The translations under genes and the position numbers were made by a program. DNA of 64,000 nt from Chryseobacterium gwangjuense (lineage in GTDB: Bacteria; Bacteroidota; Bacteroidia; Flavobacteriales; Weeksellaceae). Each line of letters opens with the position of its first letter. Within the stretch, counting starts at the first letter, position 1. Below the pieces are notes generated by a model. The model was not told where the DNA came from. It did no database searches and saw only the letters and a list, made by a program, of their open reading frames with translations. The stretch is from positions 124,001 through 188,000 of the forward strand of contig NZ_JAJTNP010000006.1 in the NCBI RefSeq assembly GCF_021311115.1, read 5' to 3'. Of the stretch, positions 7,271 through 17,619 are shown in pieces.

Positions 7271-10165
7271 ATGAAGTTGAGAAGTACAGTTTTTATTCTG
7301 CTCATCATGAGTTGTTTTGTGTATGGACAGAAAAAGCCTTTAGATCATTCGGTTTATGATAATTGGCAAAATATCGGAGCGAGAAAAATCTCCAATGACG
7401 GAAAATGGATTTCCTATGCTGTGGATCCTCAGGAAGGAAATTCCACTCTTTTTTTGTATTCAGTTAAAAATAAAAATTCAAAGCAGTTTGCGAGAGCCAC
7501 AAAATTGGATTTTACGAGTGATTCCAAATTTGCTGTTTTCCAGATCCGTCCGTTGTATAAAGATATAAAAGCGGTAAAAGACAAGAAACTAAAGCAAGAT
7601 AAATTAACAAAAGACAGTCTTGCGATCGTCAATTTTTCTAGTGGCACAACAGAAAAAATCCCTAATGTAAAAGGATTTAAAATTCCTGAAAAAGGTGGCT
7701 CTTATCTTGCTTATCTTTTAGAAAATATGAAAGATAAGTCTGACGATATTTCGGATAAAGAAGATGGGGACGATAAGAAGGATGAGGATAAAAATGCAAA
7801 ACCTTTGCAGTTGATTGTACGAAATTTGCTGGATGAGAAAAGTACAACGTATGACAATGTAATTCGTTATGAATTCAGCAAAAACGGGAAACAGCTCGTT
7901 TTTGTAACTAAAAAACCTGAAGAGAAAAAAAGTAAGGATAAGAAAGGGGAAAAGGATTCCGGAGATGAAAAACCTGCGGATAAAAAGGATAATGACAAAT
8001 CAAAACCAAAGAAATATGCGCTTGAAACGGTACAAATAGTTGATCTTCAAAAAGGAACAGTAACTAAAATTTCTGAAATGGAAGGCGATTTTTCACAGTT
8101 GTCTTTTGATGAAGTAGGAAATCAATTGGCATTTGTGGGAACTTCTTCTGCTCAGAATGATCTGGTGAAATTGTATCAGTTGTATTATTTTAATGTTAAA
8201 ACGAACAAAAAGGAAATTGTAACCAATGAAAATGCTCAAATGAGAAAGAATTGGATGGTTTCTGAAAACCGTTTCCCGATATTCAGTAAGAATGGCAAGC
8301 AATTGTATTTTGGAGTTGCTCCGAAACCTGTTGCCAAAGATACTGCTATGATTGCGAATGACCACGCTGTTGTGGACATCTGGAATTATAAGGATGATTA
8401 TCTGCAAACCGTACAGCTGAAGGAACTGAAAAACGATTTGAAAAAATCTTATGGGGCTGTAATGCAAACGGAAAAACCTGATTTCTTTAGAAATATTGAT
8501 GGGGAAGATTTAGACACATTACGATTGGTTAATGATGGAAATGCTGATTTTGTCATCGGTATTACCAGCTTGAATAACCGTATTTCTTCGCAATGGGAAG
8601 GCTCAACAAAGAAAACCTATTTCCTTATTGATAATAAAACGGGTAACAGAACCGAAATTATTAAAAATTTGGATGGTACAGTTTCGGTATCTCCACTCGG
8701 AAAGTTTGTTGTGATTTTTGATAGAGAAAAAGGAGCTTGGCTGAGCTATAATGTTAAAACAAAACAAACGCTTCCATTAAATAACGGATTGCAGGTTTCT
8801 TTTGTGGATGAAGAGTTTGATATGCCTGATTTTCCAGGTGCTTATGGTATCGCTTCTTGGACGGATAATGATGAGTCGGTGATTATCAAAGACCGTTATG
8901 ATCTTTGGGAATTTTCCCTGAATGGATCAAAAAAGCCAAGAAATATTACGAACGGATTCGGGCGTAAAAATAAAATAACGTTTGATACGTACGATTTAGA
9001 TAAAGACATTAAAAGTGTAAACCGTAAAGCTTCCATTTATTTATCGGCATTTGATAATACATCCAAGGCAAACGGAATTTTCAAAACATCTGTTCAGTCG
9101 AATTCTGATCCGGTGAAAATCCAAATGGAAAATGCTTGGGGATACCGAAGTCTTCAGAAAGCAAAAAATGCAGATGAGTATATTTTGGTAAAGGAATCCT
9201 ATACAGATTCGCCAAATATTTTTGCGACATCTGACTTCTCTGAACAACAAAGACTAAGCAATACTAATCCGCAACAAAGTACTTATAATTGGGGAACAAG
9301 TGAACTGGTAAATTGGACAACTCCAAAAGGAAATTCATCTACAGGAGTTCTGTACAAACCGGAAGATTTCGATGCAAATAAAAAATACCCAATGATTGTG
9401 TATTTCTATGAAAAGCTTTCCGATAACCTGAATCGTTATGTAGCACCAGCTCCAACACCTTCAAGACTAAATATTTCTTATTTCGTAAGCAATGGATATC
9501 TGGTGTTTACACCTGATATTTCATATGTTGATGGCCTTCCCGGAGAATCAGCCATGGAATATATCAATTCCGGTGTTGAAAAATTGAAAGAAAATTCTTG
9601 GGTTGACGGTAGTAAAGTAGGAATTCAAGGTCAAAGCTGGGGTGGTTATCAAGTCGCATATCTTATTGCCCATACGGATATGTATGCAGCCGCTTGGAGT
9701 GGTGCTCCTGTTGTTAATATGACTTCTGCATACGGAGGAATCCGATGGTCTTCAGGAATGAACCGCCAGTTTCAGTACGAAAAATCGCAGAGTAGATTAG
9801 GAAAAAATTTATGGGAAGCTCCGGAATTGTATATTAAAAATTCACCATTGTTTACCATTGATCAAGTGAAAACTCCGGTGGTGATTATGAGTAACGATAA
9901 AGATGGAGCAGTGCCTTGGTATCAGGGGATTGAAATGTTTACCGCATTGAGACGTTTAGGAAAACCTGCATGGCTTCTGAATTATAATGGTGACGATCAT
10001 AATCTTATCAAACGTCAGAACAGAAAAGATATCCAAATCCGTGAACAGCAGTTTTTTGATTATTATTTGAAAGGTGCTAGAGCGCCGGTTTGGATGGCGA
10101 AAGGAATTCCTGCTGTCCAGAAAGGGAAAGATTGGGGGTTTGAATTAACGGAAGATAAGCCTTAA
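7271..10165 (+). CDS. S9 family prolyl oligopeptidase-like peptidase, exported
   Basis: This 964-residue protein has a signal peptide ending in VYGQ, a long beta-propeller-like N-terminal region and a C-terminal alpha/beta hydrolase catalytic domain. The nucleophile is in GQSWGGYQ, the Asp in MSNDKDGAVPW and the His in NGDDHNL. This is the Ser-Asp-His order of the S9 family. The propeller region holds two very charged stretches rich in Lys, Asp and Glu (about residues 150-180 and 218-250) that look like flexible insertions. It probably cleaves peptides in the periplasm or at the cell surface. Many Bacteroidota carry such large secreted S9 enzymes. Confidence 0.9.
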   Translation: MKLRSTVFILLIMSCFVYGQKKPLDHSVYDNWQNIGARKISNDGKWISYAVDPQEGNSTLFLYSVKNKNSKQFARATKLDFTSDSKFAVFQIRPLYKDIKAVKDKKLKQDKLTKDSLAIVNFSSGTTEKIPNVKGFKIPEKGGSYLAYLLENMKDKSDDISDKEDGDDKKDEDKNAKPLQLIVRNLLDEKSTTYDNVIRYEFSKNGKQLVFVTKKPEEKKSKDKKGEKDSGDEKPADKKDNDKSKPKKYALETVQIVDLQKGTVTKISEMEGDFSQLSFDEVGNQLAFVGTSSAQNDLVKLYQLYYFNVKTNKKEIVTNENAQMRKNWMVSENRFPIFSKNGKQLYFGVAPKPVAKDTAMIANDHAVVDIWNYKDDYLQTVQLKELKNDLKKSYGAVMQTEKPDFFRNIDGEDLDTLRLVNDGNADFVIGITSLNNRISSQWEGSTKKTYFLIDNKTGNRTEIIKNLDGTVSVSPLGKFVVIFDREKGAWLSYNVKTKQTLPLNNGLQVSFVDEEFDMPDFPGAYGIASWTDNDESVIIKDRYDLWEFSLNGSKKPRNITNGFGRKNKITFDTYDLDKDIKSVNRKASIYLSAFDNTSKANGIFKTSVQSNSDPVKIQMENAWGYRSLQKAKNADEYILVKESYTDSPNIFATSDFSEQQRLSNTNPQQSTYNWGTSELVNWTTPKGNSSTGVLYKPEDFDANKKYPMIVYFYEKLSDNLNRYVAPAPTPSRLNISYFVSNGYLVFTPDISYVDGLPGESAMEYINSGVEKLKENSWVDGSKVGIQGQSWGGYQVAYLIAHTDMYAAAWSGAPVVNMTSAYGGIRWSSGMNRQFQYEKSQSRLGKNLWEAPELYIKNSPLFTIDQVKTPVVIMSNDKDGAVPWYQGIEMFTALRRLGKPAWLLNYNGDDHNLIKRQNRKDIQIREQQFFDYYLKGARAPVWMAKGIPAVQKGKDWGFELTEDKP

Positions 10166-10171
10166 TTGATT

Positions 10172-10206
10172 TTTTATTTTCGGCGGCTTCGCCGCCGAAA
10201 ATAAAA
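10172..10206. terminator. First of two tandem perfect hairpins
   Basis: A 16-bp perfect stem (TTTTATTTTCGGCGGC and complement, loop TTC) follows the S9 peptidase stop. The A and T outer parts let it act in either direction. Confidence 0.85.
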
Positions 10207-10212
10207 CTTGAT

Positions 10213-10255
10213 ATAAAAAGCTCGGCGGGACCTTTGGTCCCGCCGAGCTTTTTAT
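10213..10255. terminator. Second tandem perfect hairpin, on the recA side
   Basis: A 20-bp perfect stem whose GC core is GCTCGGCGGGACC, with loop TTT and A/T-rich ends, lies 15 bases before the recA stop codon. It should terminate recA and perhaps also back up the first hairpin. Confidence 0.85.
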
Positions 10256-10270
10256 TATTTGAACAAATTA

Positions 10271-11275
10271 CTATTTTTTATTAGCAATCTCTTCTTTAAT
10301 TTTATTTTCCAGTTCTTCAGAAAGTTCAGGATTGTCTTTTAATACATCTTTCACTGCATCACGACCTTGTCCTAATTTGGTTTCTTCGTAGCTGAACCAA
10401 GATCCGCTTTTCTTTACAATTCCTTGTTCTACAGCCTGATCCAAAATTTCTCCTGTTTTAGAAACACCTTCACCGTACATAATGTCGAATTCTGCTTGTT
10501 TGAAAGGTGGAGCTACTTTGTTCTTTACAATTTTCACTTTCACACGGCTTCCGATCGCTTCATCTCCGTTTTTAATTGGAGCAGATGCTTTTCTGATATC
10601 GATTCTTACTGAAGCGTAAAACTTCAAAGCATTACCACCGGTTGTTGTTTCAGGGTTTCCGAACATTACTCCGATCTTTTCTCTCAACTGGTTGATGAAA
10701 ATTACCGTACATTTTGTTCTTGAAATCGTAGCAGTTAATTTTCTTAATGCTTGAGACATCAATCTTGCATGAAGACCCATTTTTGAATCTCCCATTTCTC
10801 CTTCAATTTCTGCTTTTGGAGTAAGGGCGGCTACAGAGTCGATTACTACAATATCAATAGCTCCTGAACGGATAAGGTTATCAGCAATTTCTAATGCTTG
10901 CTCCCCGTTATCAGGCTGAGAAATAATTAAGTTTTCTAAATCGATTCCAAGCTTAGCAGCATAGGTTCTGTCGAACGCATGTTCCGCATCAATAAATGCA
11001 GCAATTCCTCCTGCTTTTTGAGCTTCTGCAATCGCGTGAAGTGTTAAAGTGGTTTTACCTGAAGATTCCGGACCATAGATTTCAATGATTCTTCCTCTCG
11101 GATAACCTCCAACTCCTAGAGCGATGTCTAGTCCTAAAGATCCCGAAGGAATCACTTCAATTGTATTATCTACAGAACTGTCTCCTAAAGTCATTACAGT
11201 TCCTTTTCCGTATGTTTTATCTAATTTTTCAAGCACTAAGGCAAGTGCTTTCTTTTTATCGTCTGCGTTGCTCAT
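10271..11275 (-). CDS. recA: Recombinase RecA
   Basis: This 334-residue protein is RecA, the ATP-dependent strand-exchange protein and SOS co-protease. Walker A is GPESSGKT (residues 68-75). The L1/L2 DNA-binding loops are recognisable around [17 protein letters not shown] and [20 protein letters not shown], and Walker B precedes [10 protein letters not shown]. The acidic C-terminal tail is short ([12 protein letters not shown]), as in other Bacteroidota. Single gene, convergent with the S9 peptidase. Confidence 0.98.
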   Translation of the reverse strand: MSNADDKKKALALVLEKLDKTYGKGTVMTLGDSSVDNTIEVIPSGSLGLDIALGVGGYPRGRIIEIYGPESSGKTTLTLHAIAEAQKAGGIAAFIDAEHAFDRTYAAKLGIDLENLIISQPDNGEQALEIADNLIRSGAIDIVVIDSVAALTPKAEIEGEMGDSKMGLHARLMSQALRKLTATISRTKCTVIFINQLREKIGVMFGNPETTTGGNALKFYASVRIDIRKASAPIKNGDEAIGSRVKVKIVKNKVAPPFKQAEFDIMYGEGVSKTGEILDQAVEQGIVKKSGSWFSYEETKLGQGRDAVKDVLKDNPELSEELENKIKEEIANKK

Positions 11276-11294
11276 CTGTATAAATATAATTTCT

Positions 11295-11302
11295 CAAAAG
11301 TA
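11295..11302 (-). promoter_or_regulatory. Probable recA -7 element (TACTTTTG)
   Basis: On the minus strand TACTTTTG matches TAnnTTTG and lies about 20 bases before the recA ATG. A TTTTG further upstream is only 14 bases away, closer than the usual 19. No LexA-box-like palindrome was recognised. Confidence 0.45.
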
Positions 11303-11431
11303 CATAATTTATAGATCAAAAGCTAATATTATTTATTACAGAAAATCATTTTTACAGTGAAAAAAATATAAGGTATTCATCCTTAACTTATTCAAAATTA
11401 AAAGAATGTGTTGGTAATTTTTTTTATAGAT

Positions 11432-12628
11432 TTAATGGAAATTTGAATTGTGGGTGATCTTTAAATAATCGCTCAATACTTTCATTTGGTCTTTATTTCC
11501 CTTATTGATTCTGGTTTGTCGGCTTACGAGTTTGTCGTAGATTTTATTGATCAGCCATTTAGTTCTTGGAAAAGCTTTTTTGTTGGAAACATCAGGAATC
11601 TGAAGTCTCTTACAAACTTCATCATCCAATAGAAACCAAGTGCAGCAAATATGAAGATAGCGTAAGTTTTTTCTTTGAAACTGATATTTCAGGATAGGAT
11701 TTTCCAGTGATTCGTTGAGCAGTGAATGCGCCAAAAGCACAGAGTCTTTATCAGCAGGAGGCTGAACAGAGGTCCATAAATAAAAATATTCTGTAGCCTG
11801 CTTTTTATCATTAGGAAGAAGGTTTTTCGGGATTCCCAATAAATAGCCTACGTATTTCCAAAGATGGAAAATTCCTTTTTCTTCTTTCTCTGAAAAGGTA
11901 TTTCCTAATTTGTGTAAGCTGTGTAAAAAAACGAGACTGAAGCCAATATAAGTGGCCATCATATCCCAGGAGTTGATGGGTTCGCCCCAGTTTTCTGTAT
12001 CCCAGTTTTTGTAATGTTTTTTGATGGAAATTCTGGCGTAAGAATGAATTAATCTCGTTTTGATGGCGAATTCGTATCCTTTTTTATGAACTTCCAACTC
12101 ATCATACCTTGTAACATTTACCCAAAAATCCAAAGTTTCAGAAAGACGTTTTACGGCTCCTTTTTTCAAAGCTTCTGTTACAATCAAGGGTTTGTTGAGG
12201 TATGCATAATCATAACCGCCGATGAGACAATAATCCCTTAAAGAAATCAGAGAATCAAGATTACTTCTCATGCAAAGCTCTGCACCGGATTTGATCAAAT
12301 CATAATCGAGCCAATCAGGAATGTTCTGGGTTTGAAGAAAAAGTTTTTTTACACTCTCCGGAATGGCATCGCTTTCAGAAACTCCGTTTCGGATGTAGTG
12401 TTCAATTTCTTTAGATGCTTCATGGAATTTTTTAGTAAGATAAACATCTTTTACAACCTGATCTCCAATTTCATCGACGTGGTAAAAATAAGGTGCAAAT
12501 TTTTCAAAATCATTAAAATTCACTTCTGCACCGGAAAATTCAATAAGCTGTTTTCCGTTGCCTTTCGTCCAAAAATCTTTGAAGTGAGATGATTCTTTAA
12601 ATCGGGGTTGTAAAATTGTGTTTTCCAT
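11432..12628 (-). CDS. MpaB-like oxygenase family protein (DUF2236)
   Basis: I place the start at the ATG giving MENTILQPRF (398 residues). An upstream in-frame ATG adds 20 residues that look untranslated and hydrophobic. The protein shows the helical DUF2236/MpaB pattern: GGYDYAYLNKPLIVTEALKK, a VTRYDELEVHKKGYEF segment and RLIHSYARISIKKHY, with His and Arg positions that bind haem b in the related latex-clearing protein. The fungal MpaB is an oxygenase. The bacterial role and substrate are unknown. It has no signal peptide with this start and stands alone. Confidence 0.65.
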   Translation of the reverse strand: MENTILQPRFKESSHFKDFWTKGNGKQLIEFSGAEVNFNDFEKFAPYFYHVDEIGDQVVKDVYLTKKFHEASKEIEHYIRNGVSESDAIPESVKKLFLQTQNIPDWLDYDLIKSGAELCMRSNLDSLISLRDYCLIGGYDYAYLNKPLIVTEALKKGAVKRLSETLDFWVNVTRYDELEVHKKGYEFAIKTRLIHSYARISIKKHYKNWDTENWGEPINSWDMMATYIGFSLVFLHSLHKLGNTFSEKEEKGIFHLWKYVGYLLGIPKNLLPNDKKQATEYFYLWTSVQPPADKDSVLLAHSLLNESLENPILKYQFQRKNLRYLHICCTWFLLDDEVCKRLQIPDVSNKKAFPRTKWLINKIYDKLVSRQTRINKGNKDQMKVLSDYLKITHNSNFH

Positions 12629-12840
12629 TACTATAAAAATACAGATTTTACATGTAAATAAGGTGGTGAGATTTGTCAGTTTCATCAAAAGATTAATGAT
12701 CTTTCATGCTCGAAATTTTATTAAAAATACCACAAAAGGGTGATTTTTTTGTGTTTGAAAATTAGTTAAATTTGGTTAAAACCTAGTGCTAAGCCTTGTT
12801 TTGAGCTTTCACATAATTATAACTAATAAACTAAATAACT

Positions 12841-13617
12841 ATGAAAACAAAAATTTTATTGCTGTTTCTGCTCGGATGGGTGGGGATAGCGTTTGGACAG
12901 GAAATTAAAATTGGGCAACGTTTTACTTTTAAGGCTCCGGCAAAACACACTGGAACAGATTTAAAAAAAGCCGAATTATATGATGGCGCAACTAAAAATC
13001 CCAACTATTTAGAAGACGGGATTAAGTATGAAATTGCGGATGTAAGTGACAAGAATATAATTGTAAAAGTTGATCCTCCATTTAAAGTGCTTGAAGAAGG
13101 ATCTACGGCAATACCGAAAGCTAGTTATTACAATTACAAACTTTTTACTGTAACTAAAGAGGAATTCTTGGCAAAAGCAGAGGATATACCAGAGAAACCG
13201 GATAGGTTTTCGGTAGGAATATTGACCTTACCATTTAAGTTTCGTCCCCAAGATGAGAAAACATTTGAGGCACAATTCAATTTGAGTTCAACATTAAATT
13301 GGAGAGTTGGAAAGTTTTATTCAACTGATTTTTATGTACAGATAGGAGCAGGATTGGGAAGTGTTGAGCTAAATTCAAATAATTCTCTGGGAATAGAAGC
13401 CGATAAAAATATAAATGCAGCCACTTTAACAATGTTCAGCGGGTTAATGCTTCAATATAAAAAAGTGCAAGCCGGAATTTATTGTGGAGTTGATCAGATT
13501 AATAATCAAAAACATTATCAGTGGAATAATAATGGGAATCTATGGTTTGGCTTTGGGGTTGGTTATCAATTGTTTAATGTTGATTTAGGAGGGGATGCTA
13601 AAAAAAGTACACAATAA
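12841..13617 (+). CDS. Exported protein of unknown function, possible beta-barrel
   Basis: This 258-residue protein has a clear signal peptide (MKTKILLLFLLGWVGIAFGQ). The first half (to about residue 110) is not recognised. The second half has alternating hydrophobic strands, with FNLSSTLNWRVGKFYSTDFY, QIGAGLGSVEL, LTMFSGLMLQYKKVQAGIYCG and WFGFGVGYQLF. This pattern suggests a small outer-membrane barrel or a porin-like fold. It does not end in a typical aromatic residue, as the tail is DLGGDAKKSTQ. Monocistronic. I do not recognise the family. Confidence 0.6.
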   Translation: MKTKILLLFLLGWVGIAFGQEIKIGQRFTFKAPAKHTGTDLKKAELYDGATKNPNYLEDGIKYEIADVSDKNIIVKVDPPFKVLEEGSTAIPKASYYNYKLFTVTKEEFLAKAEDIPEKPDRFSVGILTLPFKFRPQDEKTFEAQFNLSSTLNWRVGKFYSTDFYVQIGAGLGSVELNSNNSLGIEADKNINAATLTMFSGLMLQYKKVQAGIYCGVDQINNQKHYQWNNNGNLWFGFGVGYQLFNVDLGGDAKKSTQ

Positions 13618-13649
13618 AAGTCATTAACTATTCGGAAATTCTTAACAAA

Positions 13650-13673
13650 AAAACCTTCCAATTGGAAGGTTTT
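13650..13673. terminator. Palindromic terminator between convergent genes
   Basis: A 24-base perfect palindrome, AAAACCTTCCAA with its complement TTGGAAGGTTTT, lies between the exported protein (+) and gapA (-). Confidence 0.8.
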
Positions 13674-13696
13674 ATATATACAAAGTTTAAACTTTA

Positions 13697-14719
<1,023 letters not shown>

Positions 14720-14738
14720 TTAAATTATATTAAAAATA

Positions 14739-15725
14739 TTAGATTGCTAAAATTTCTGAAATCAGTAAAAGATCTTTATTGATTTCGTTATGTTTTTTAA
14801 TGGCCTCCTCAATCGGCGTGTATACCATATCGTTGGAACGCATTCCTGCCATTACATTAGTTTGTCCTTCCATTAATCCTGTTACTGCACCATAACCCAA
14901 TCTGCTCGCCAAAACTCTGTCTGCACAGCTTGGAGAACCTCCTCTCTGGATATGCCCAAGAATGGCAACACGGATATCATATTCAGGGAATTCCTGTTGT
15001 GTTTTTTCTGCTAATTCGTAGATGTTGGCCAGTTTTTCACCTTCAGCTACTACAACAATACTTGAAGATTTTCCTGTTTTTTCAGCATTTCTGAAATTAA
15101 CGAAAAGCTCATCGATACTGTCTTTTCTTTCAGGAATTAAAATATCCAGCGCTCCAGCTGCCAATCCGCTGTTTAAAGCAATAAACCCGGCATCACGACC
15201 CATTACTTCTACAAAGAAAACTCTGTTGTGAGAAGTTGCCGTATCACGAATTTTATCGATGGCTTCCATCGCAGTATTTAAAGCAGTATCGTAACCGATT
15301 GTGTTGTCAGTTCCAAAAATATCGTTGTCGATCGTTCCGGGAACACCAATTACTCTGATTCCGAATTCTTCATTAAAGATTTTTGCTCCTGTGAAAGTTC
15401 CGTCTCCTCCGATACATACCAAAGCATCAACACCATGTTTTACACAGTTGTCGTAAGCTTTTTGACGGCCTTCTTTCGTTTTAAATTCCATGGAACGGGC
15501 AGACTTCAGAATGGTTCCGCCCTGATTGATTATATTTTTTACGGAACGAGGACCCATTTTCAGGAAGTCATCGTTGATCAAACCATTATAGCCTTCTCTT
15601 ACTCCGTAGCATTCAATATTATAGTAGTTCGCGGTTCTTACTACCGCCCTTAATGCTGCATTCATACCCGGAGCGTCTCCTCCTGAAGTAAGAACTGCAA
15701 TTTTTTTTACAGCACTCTCTTTCAT
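14739..15725 (-). CDS. pfkA: ATP-dependent 6-phosphofructokinase
   Basis: This 328-residue protein has the PfkA motifs: LTSGGDAPGMNAALR at the N-terminus, GGDGTFTGA (ATP-site glycines, Gly of GGDGT typical for ATP rather than PPi enzymes), PGTIDNDIFGTD with the catalytic Asp, and the fructose 6-phosphate contact region EVMGRDAGFIAL. It commits fructose 6-phosphate to glycolysis. First gene of the operon with gapA. Confidence 0.96.
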   Translation of the reverse strand: MKESAVKKIAVLTSGGDAPGMNAALRAVVRTANYYNIECYGVREGYNGLINDDFLKMGPRSVKNIINQGGTILKSARSMEFKTKEGRQKAYDNCVKHGVDALVCIGGDGTFTGAKIFNEEFGIRVIGVPGTIDNDIFGTDNTIGYDTALNTAMEAIDKIRDTATSHNRVFFVEVMGRDAGFIALNSGLAAGALDILIPERKDSIDELFVNFRNAEKTGKSSSIVVVAEGEKLANIYELAEKTQQEFPEYDIRVAILGHIQRGGSPSCADRVLASRLGYGAVTGLMEGQTNVMAGMRSNDMVYTPIEEAIKKHNEINKDLLLISEILAI

Positions 15726-15745
15726 CTAGTAAAAAATTTCGAACA

Positions 15746-15753
15746 CAAATTTA
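15746..15753 (-). promoter_or_regulatory. Probable pfkA-gapA -7 element (TAAATTTG)
   Basis: TAAATTTG on the minus strand, about 20 bases before the pfkA ATG, matches the Bacteroidota -7 consensus. The -33 region is not a clean TTTG. Confidence 0.5.
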
Positions 15754-16120
15754 CAAAAACAAGTTCAGATAACGGCAGTAACTTTATAAGAGTTTTGAAT
15801 ATAAATTATTAAAGCTGTCTAAAGTTTATTGGTTTAAAAAAATATCTTCCTTTTTTTATCTAAGAATTATCAATAATTGAAAAGAAGTTTCGCAGCATCT
15901 GTAAGGATTTTGAGCTGTTCTTTCAGGCGGTCAACATTCATTTTTCTAAATCAAAAATATAGTTTTATGCTCAAAATTAATTCCAAAAATTGATAAATAT
16001 CAACCCTATTTGGTTGAAGTTATCCACAGTTTACAGAGACAAAATTAGTATATTTACGGACATTAATTGATGAGTGTAATCGTAAAGCCGTATTACATTA
16101 CTATATAAAATAGCTTACTT
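15754..16120. other. Intergenic region between pfkA and mvaA
   Basis: This divergent region of about 370 bases is AT-rich and should hold promoters for both flanking genes. A TATATTTA near 16,050 could be the -7 of mvaA. No RNA gene or longer coding frame was seen. Confidence 0.5.
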
Positions 16121-17449
16121 ATGAATCACAAACCGGTAGAAGGTTTTTCCAAACTGACAAAACAAGGAAAAATCGATTGGCTAGTTAACGAATACCTTGA
16201 AGGAAACAACGAATATCAACATATATTAAATCAATACTGGAACGAAAATGCTGATTTGCAGAAACTTCATGACGAGTTTTCTGAAAATACAATTTCCAAT
16301 TTCTATATGCCTTACGGAATCGCTCCCAACTTTTTAATTGATGGAAAGTTATTTGCACTTCCAATGGCGGTTGAAGAAAGTTCTGTTGTGGCGGCGGCTT
16401 CTAAAGCTGCAAAATTCTGGATCGATAAAGGAGGTTTTAAGACCACTATTATTAATAATGAAAAGCTGGGTCACACTCACTTTATATTTAATGTGGAGTC
16501 TCACAAATTGCTTCATTTCTTTAATTTCAGTTTAAAGAAGAAACTGATTGAGGCGACCAATGATATCACAGCGAATATGAGAAATCGTGGAGGTGGGATT
16601 TTAGATATAAAATTGGTTGATAAAACTTCTGAAATGCCGAATTATTATCAGCTTAAAGCAAGTTTTGATACGGTAGATTCTATGGGCGCGAATTTTATTA
16701 ATTCTTGCCTGGAACAGTTTGGAAAAACATTGAAACAAGAAGTGGCCATCAGTGAAGATTTTACACAGGAAGAAAAGAATTCCTTACAGATTGTGATGAA
16801 TATTTTGTCCAACTTTACTCCTGATTGTATTGTAAGAGCTGAGGTTTCTTGTAAAATTGAAGATTTAAAAGATGACAGCGGAATTTCCAATGAAGAATTT
16901 GCATCAAAATTCAAACAGGCAGTAACGATTGCTGAAATTGAACCTTACCGTGCGACTACTCACAACAAAGGAATTATGAATGGAGTAGATGCAGTGGTCA
17001 TTGCAACGGGTAACGACTTCAGAGCAACTGAAGCTTGTGCTCACGCTTATGCGGCAAGAAACGGAAAATATTCTTCTTTAACCCATTGTACAACAGATAA
17101 CGGAATTTTTAGATTTTGGATCGACCTTCCGATTTCTGTAGGAGTTGTGGGAGGTTTGACGAATCTACATCCATTGGTAAAATTCTCTTTAGCTCTTCTT
17201 GGAAAGCCTTCAGCTCAGGAATTGATGAGTATTTTGGCTGTTTCCGGATTGGCACAGAATTTTGGCGCACTACGATCTTTAGTAACAACAGGAATTCAGA
17301 AAGGTCACATGAAAATGCACTTGCTGAATATTTTAAATCAATTAGGAGCAACAGAAGAAGAGAAGCACCACTTTGTTACGTATTTTAAAGATAAAACGGT
17401 GAGTCATCACGAAGTGATCAATGAATTTAACAGATTAAGAGGTCAATAA
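16121..17449 (+). CDS. mvaA: Hydroxymethylglutaryl-CoA reductase, class II
   Basis: This 442-residue enzyme interconverts HMG-CoA and mevalonate. It has the class II features: MPYGIAPNFLIDGKLFALPMAVEESSVVAAAS at the N-terminus with the catalytic Glu, NKGIMNGVDAVVIATGNDFRA with the catalytic Lys and the nucleotide-site region, and a late GHMKMHL with the catalytic His. In Flavobacteriia this enzyme supplies mevalonate for isoprenoids, although class II enzymes are often named degradative. Its stop codon overlaps the start of the next gene by one base, so it heads an operon. Confidence 0.93.
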   Translation: MNHKPVEGFSKLTKQGKIDWLVNEYLEGNNEYQHILNQYWNENADLQKLHDEFSENTISNFYMPYGIAPNFLIDGKLFALPMAVEESSVVAAASKAAKFWIDKGGFKTTIINNEKLGHTHFIFNVESHKLLHFFNFSLKKKLIEATNDITANMRNRGGGILDIKLVDKTSEMPNYYQLKASFDTVDSMGANFINSCLEQFGKTLKQEVAISEDFTQEEKNSLQIVMNILSNFTPDCIVRAEVSCKIEDLKDDSGISNEEFASKFKQAVTIAEIEPYRATTHNKGIMNGVDAVVIATGNDFRATEACAHAYAARNGKYSSLTHCTTDNGIFRFWIDLPISVGVVGGLTNLHPLVKFSLALLGKPSAQELMSILAVSGLAQNFGALRSLVTTGIQKGHMKMHLLNILNQLGATEEEKHHFVTYFKDKTVSHHEVINEFNRLRGQ

Positions 17450-17619
17450 TGTTACAAATTATTCTGGCAATTATATTCGTGCTTTTCGGATTGTTTTTAA
17501 AGAAAACCAATCACCCTGGATTCAGGAGTTCTAAAAGATTTGCTGTTATGCTTATTATTTTGGGAGGTGCGGTATTAGTTGGCAAACTTGTTACCTATTT
17601 TTTACATCCAGTATCGTGA
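17449..17619 (+). CDS. Small membrane protein, 56 residues
   Basis: The ATG shares its A with the mvaA stop codon (TAATG). The frame encodes 56 residues: a first hydrophobic helix (LQIILAIIFVLFGLFL), a short polar loop with KKTNHPGFRSSKR, and a second helix (FAVMLIILGGAVLVGKLVTYFL). Its TGA overlaps the GTG start of the next gene. Overlaps at both ends argue for translational coupling in an operon. Function unknown. Confidence 0.75.
   Translation: MLQIILAIIFVLFGLFLKKTNHPGFRSSKRFAVMLIILGGAVLVGKLVTYFLHPVS

Noticed and set aside
7700..8030. Lys/Asp-rich runs in the S9 peptidase as a repeat array or frame error
   Set aside because: The reading frame stays open and the stretches look like flexible insertions in the propeller; no periodic unit.
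15870..15941. Minus-strand 23-residue frame MNVDRLKEQLKILTDAAKLL.. between pfkA and mvaA
   Set aside because: Too short, no supporting promoter or partner gene; a helix-like composition alone is not enough.
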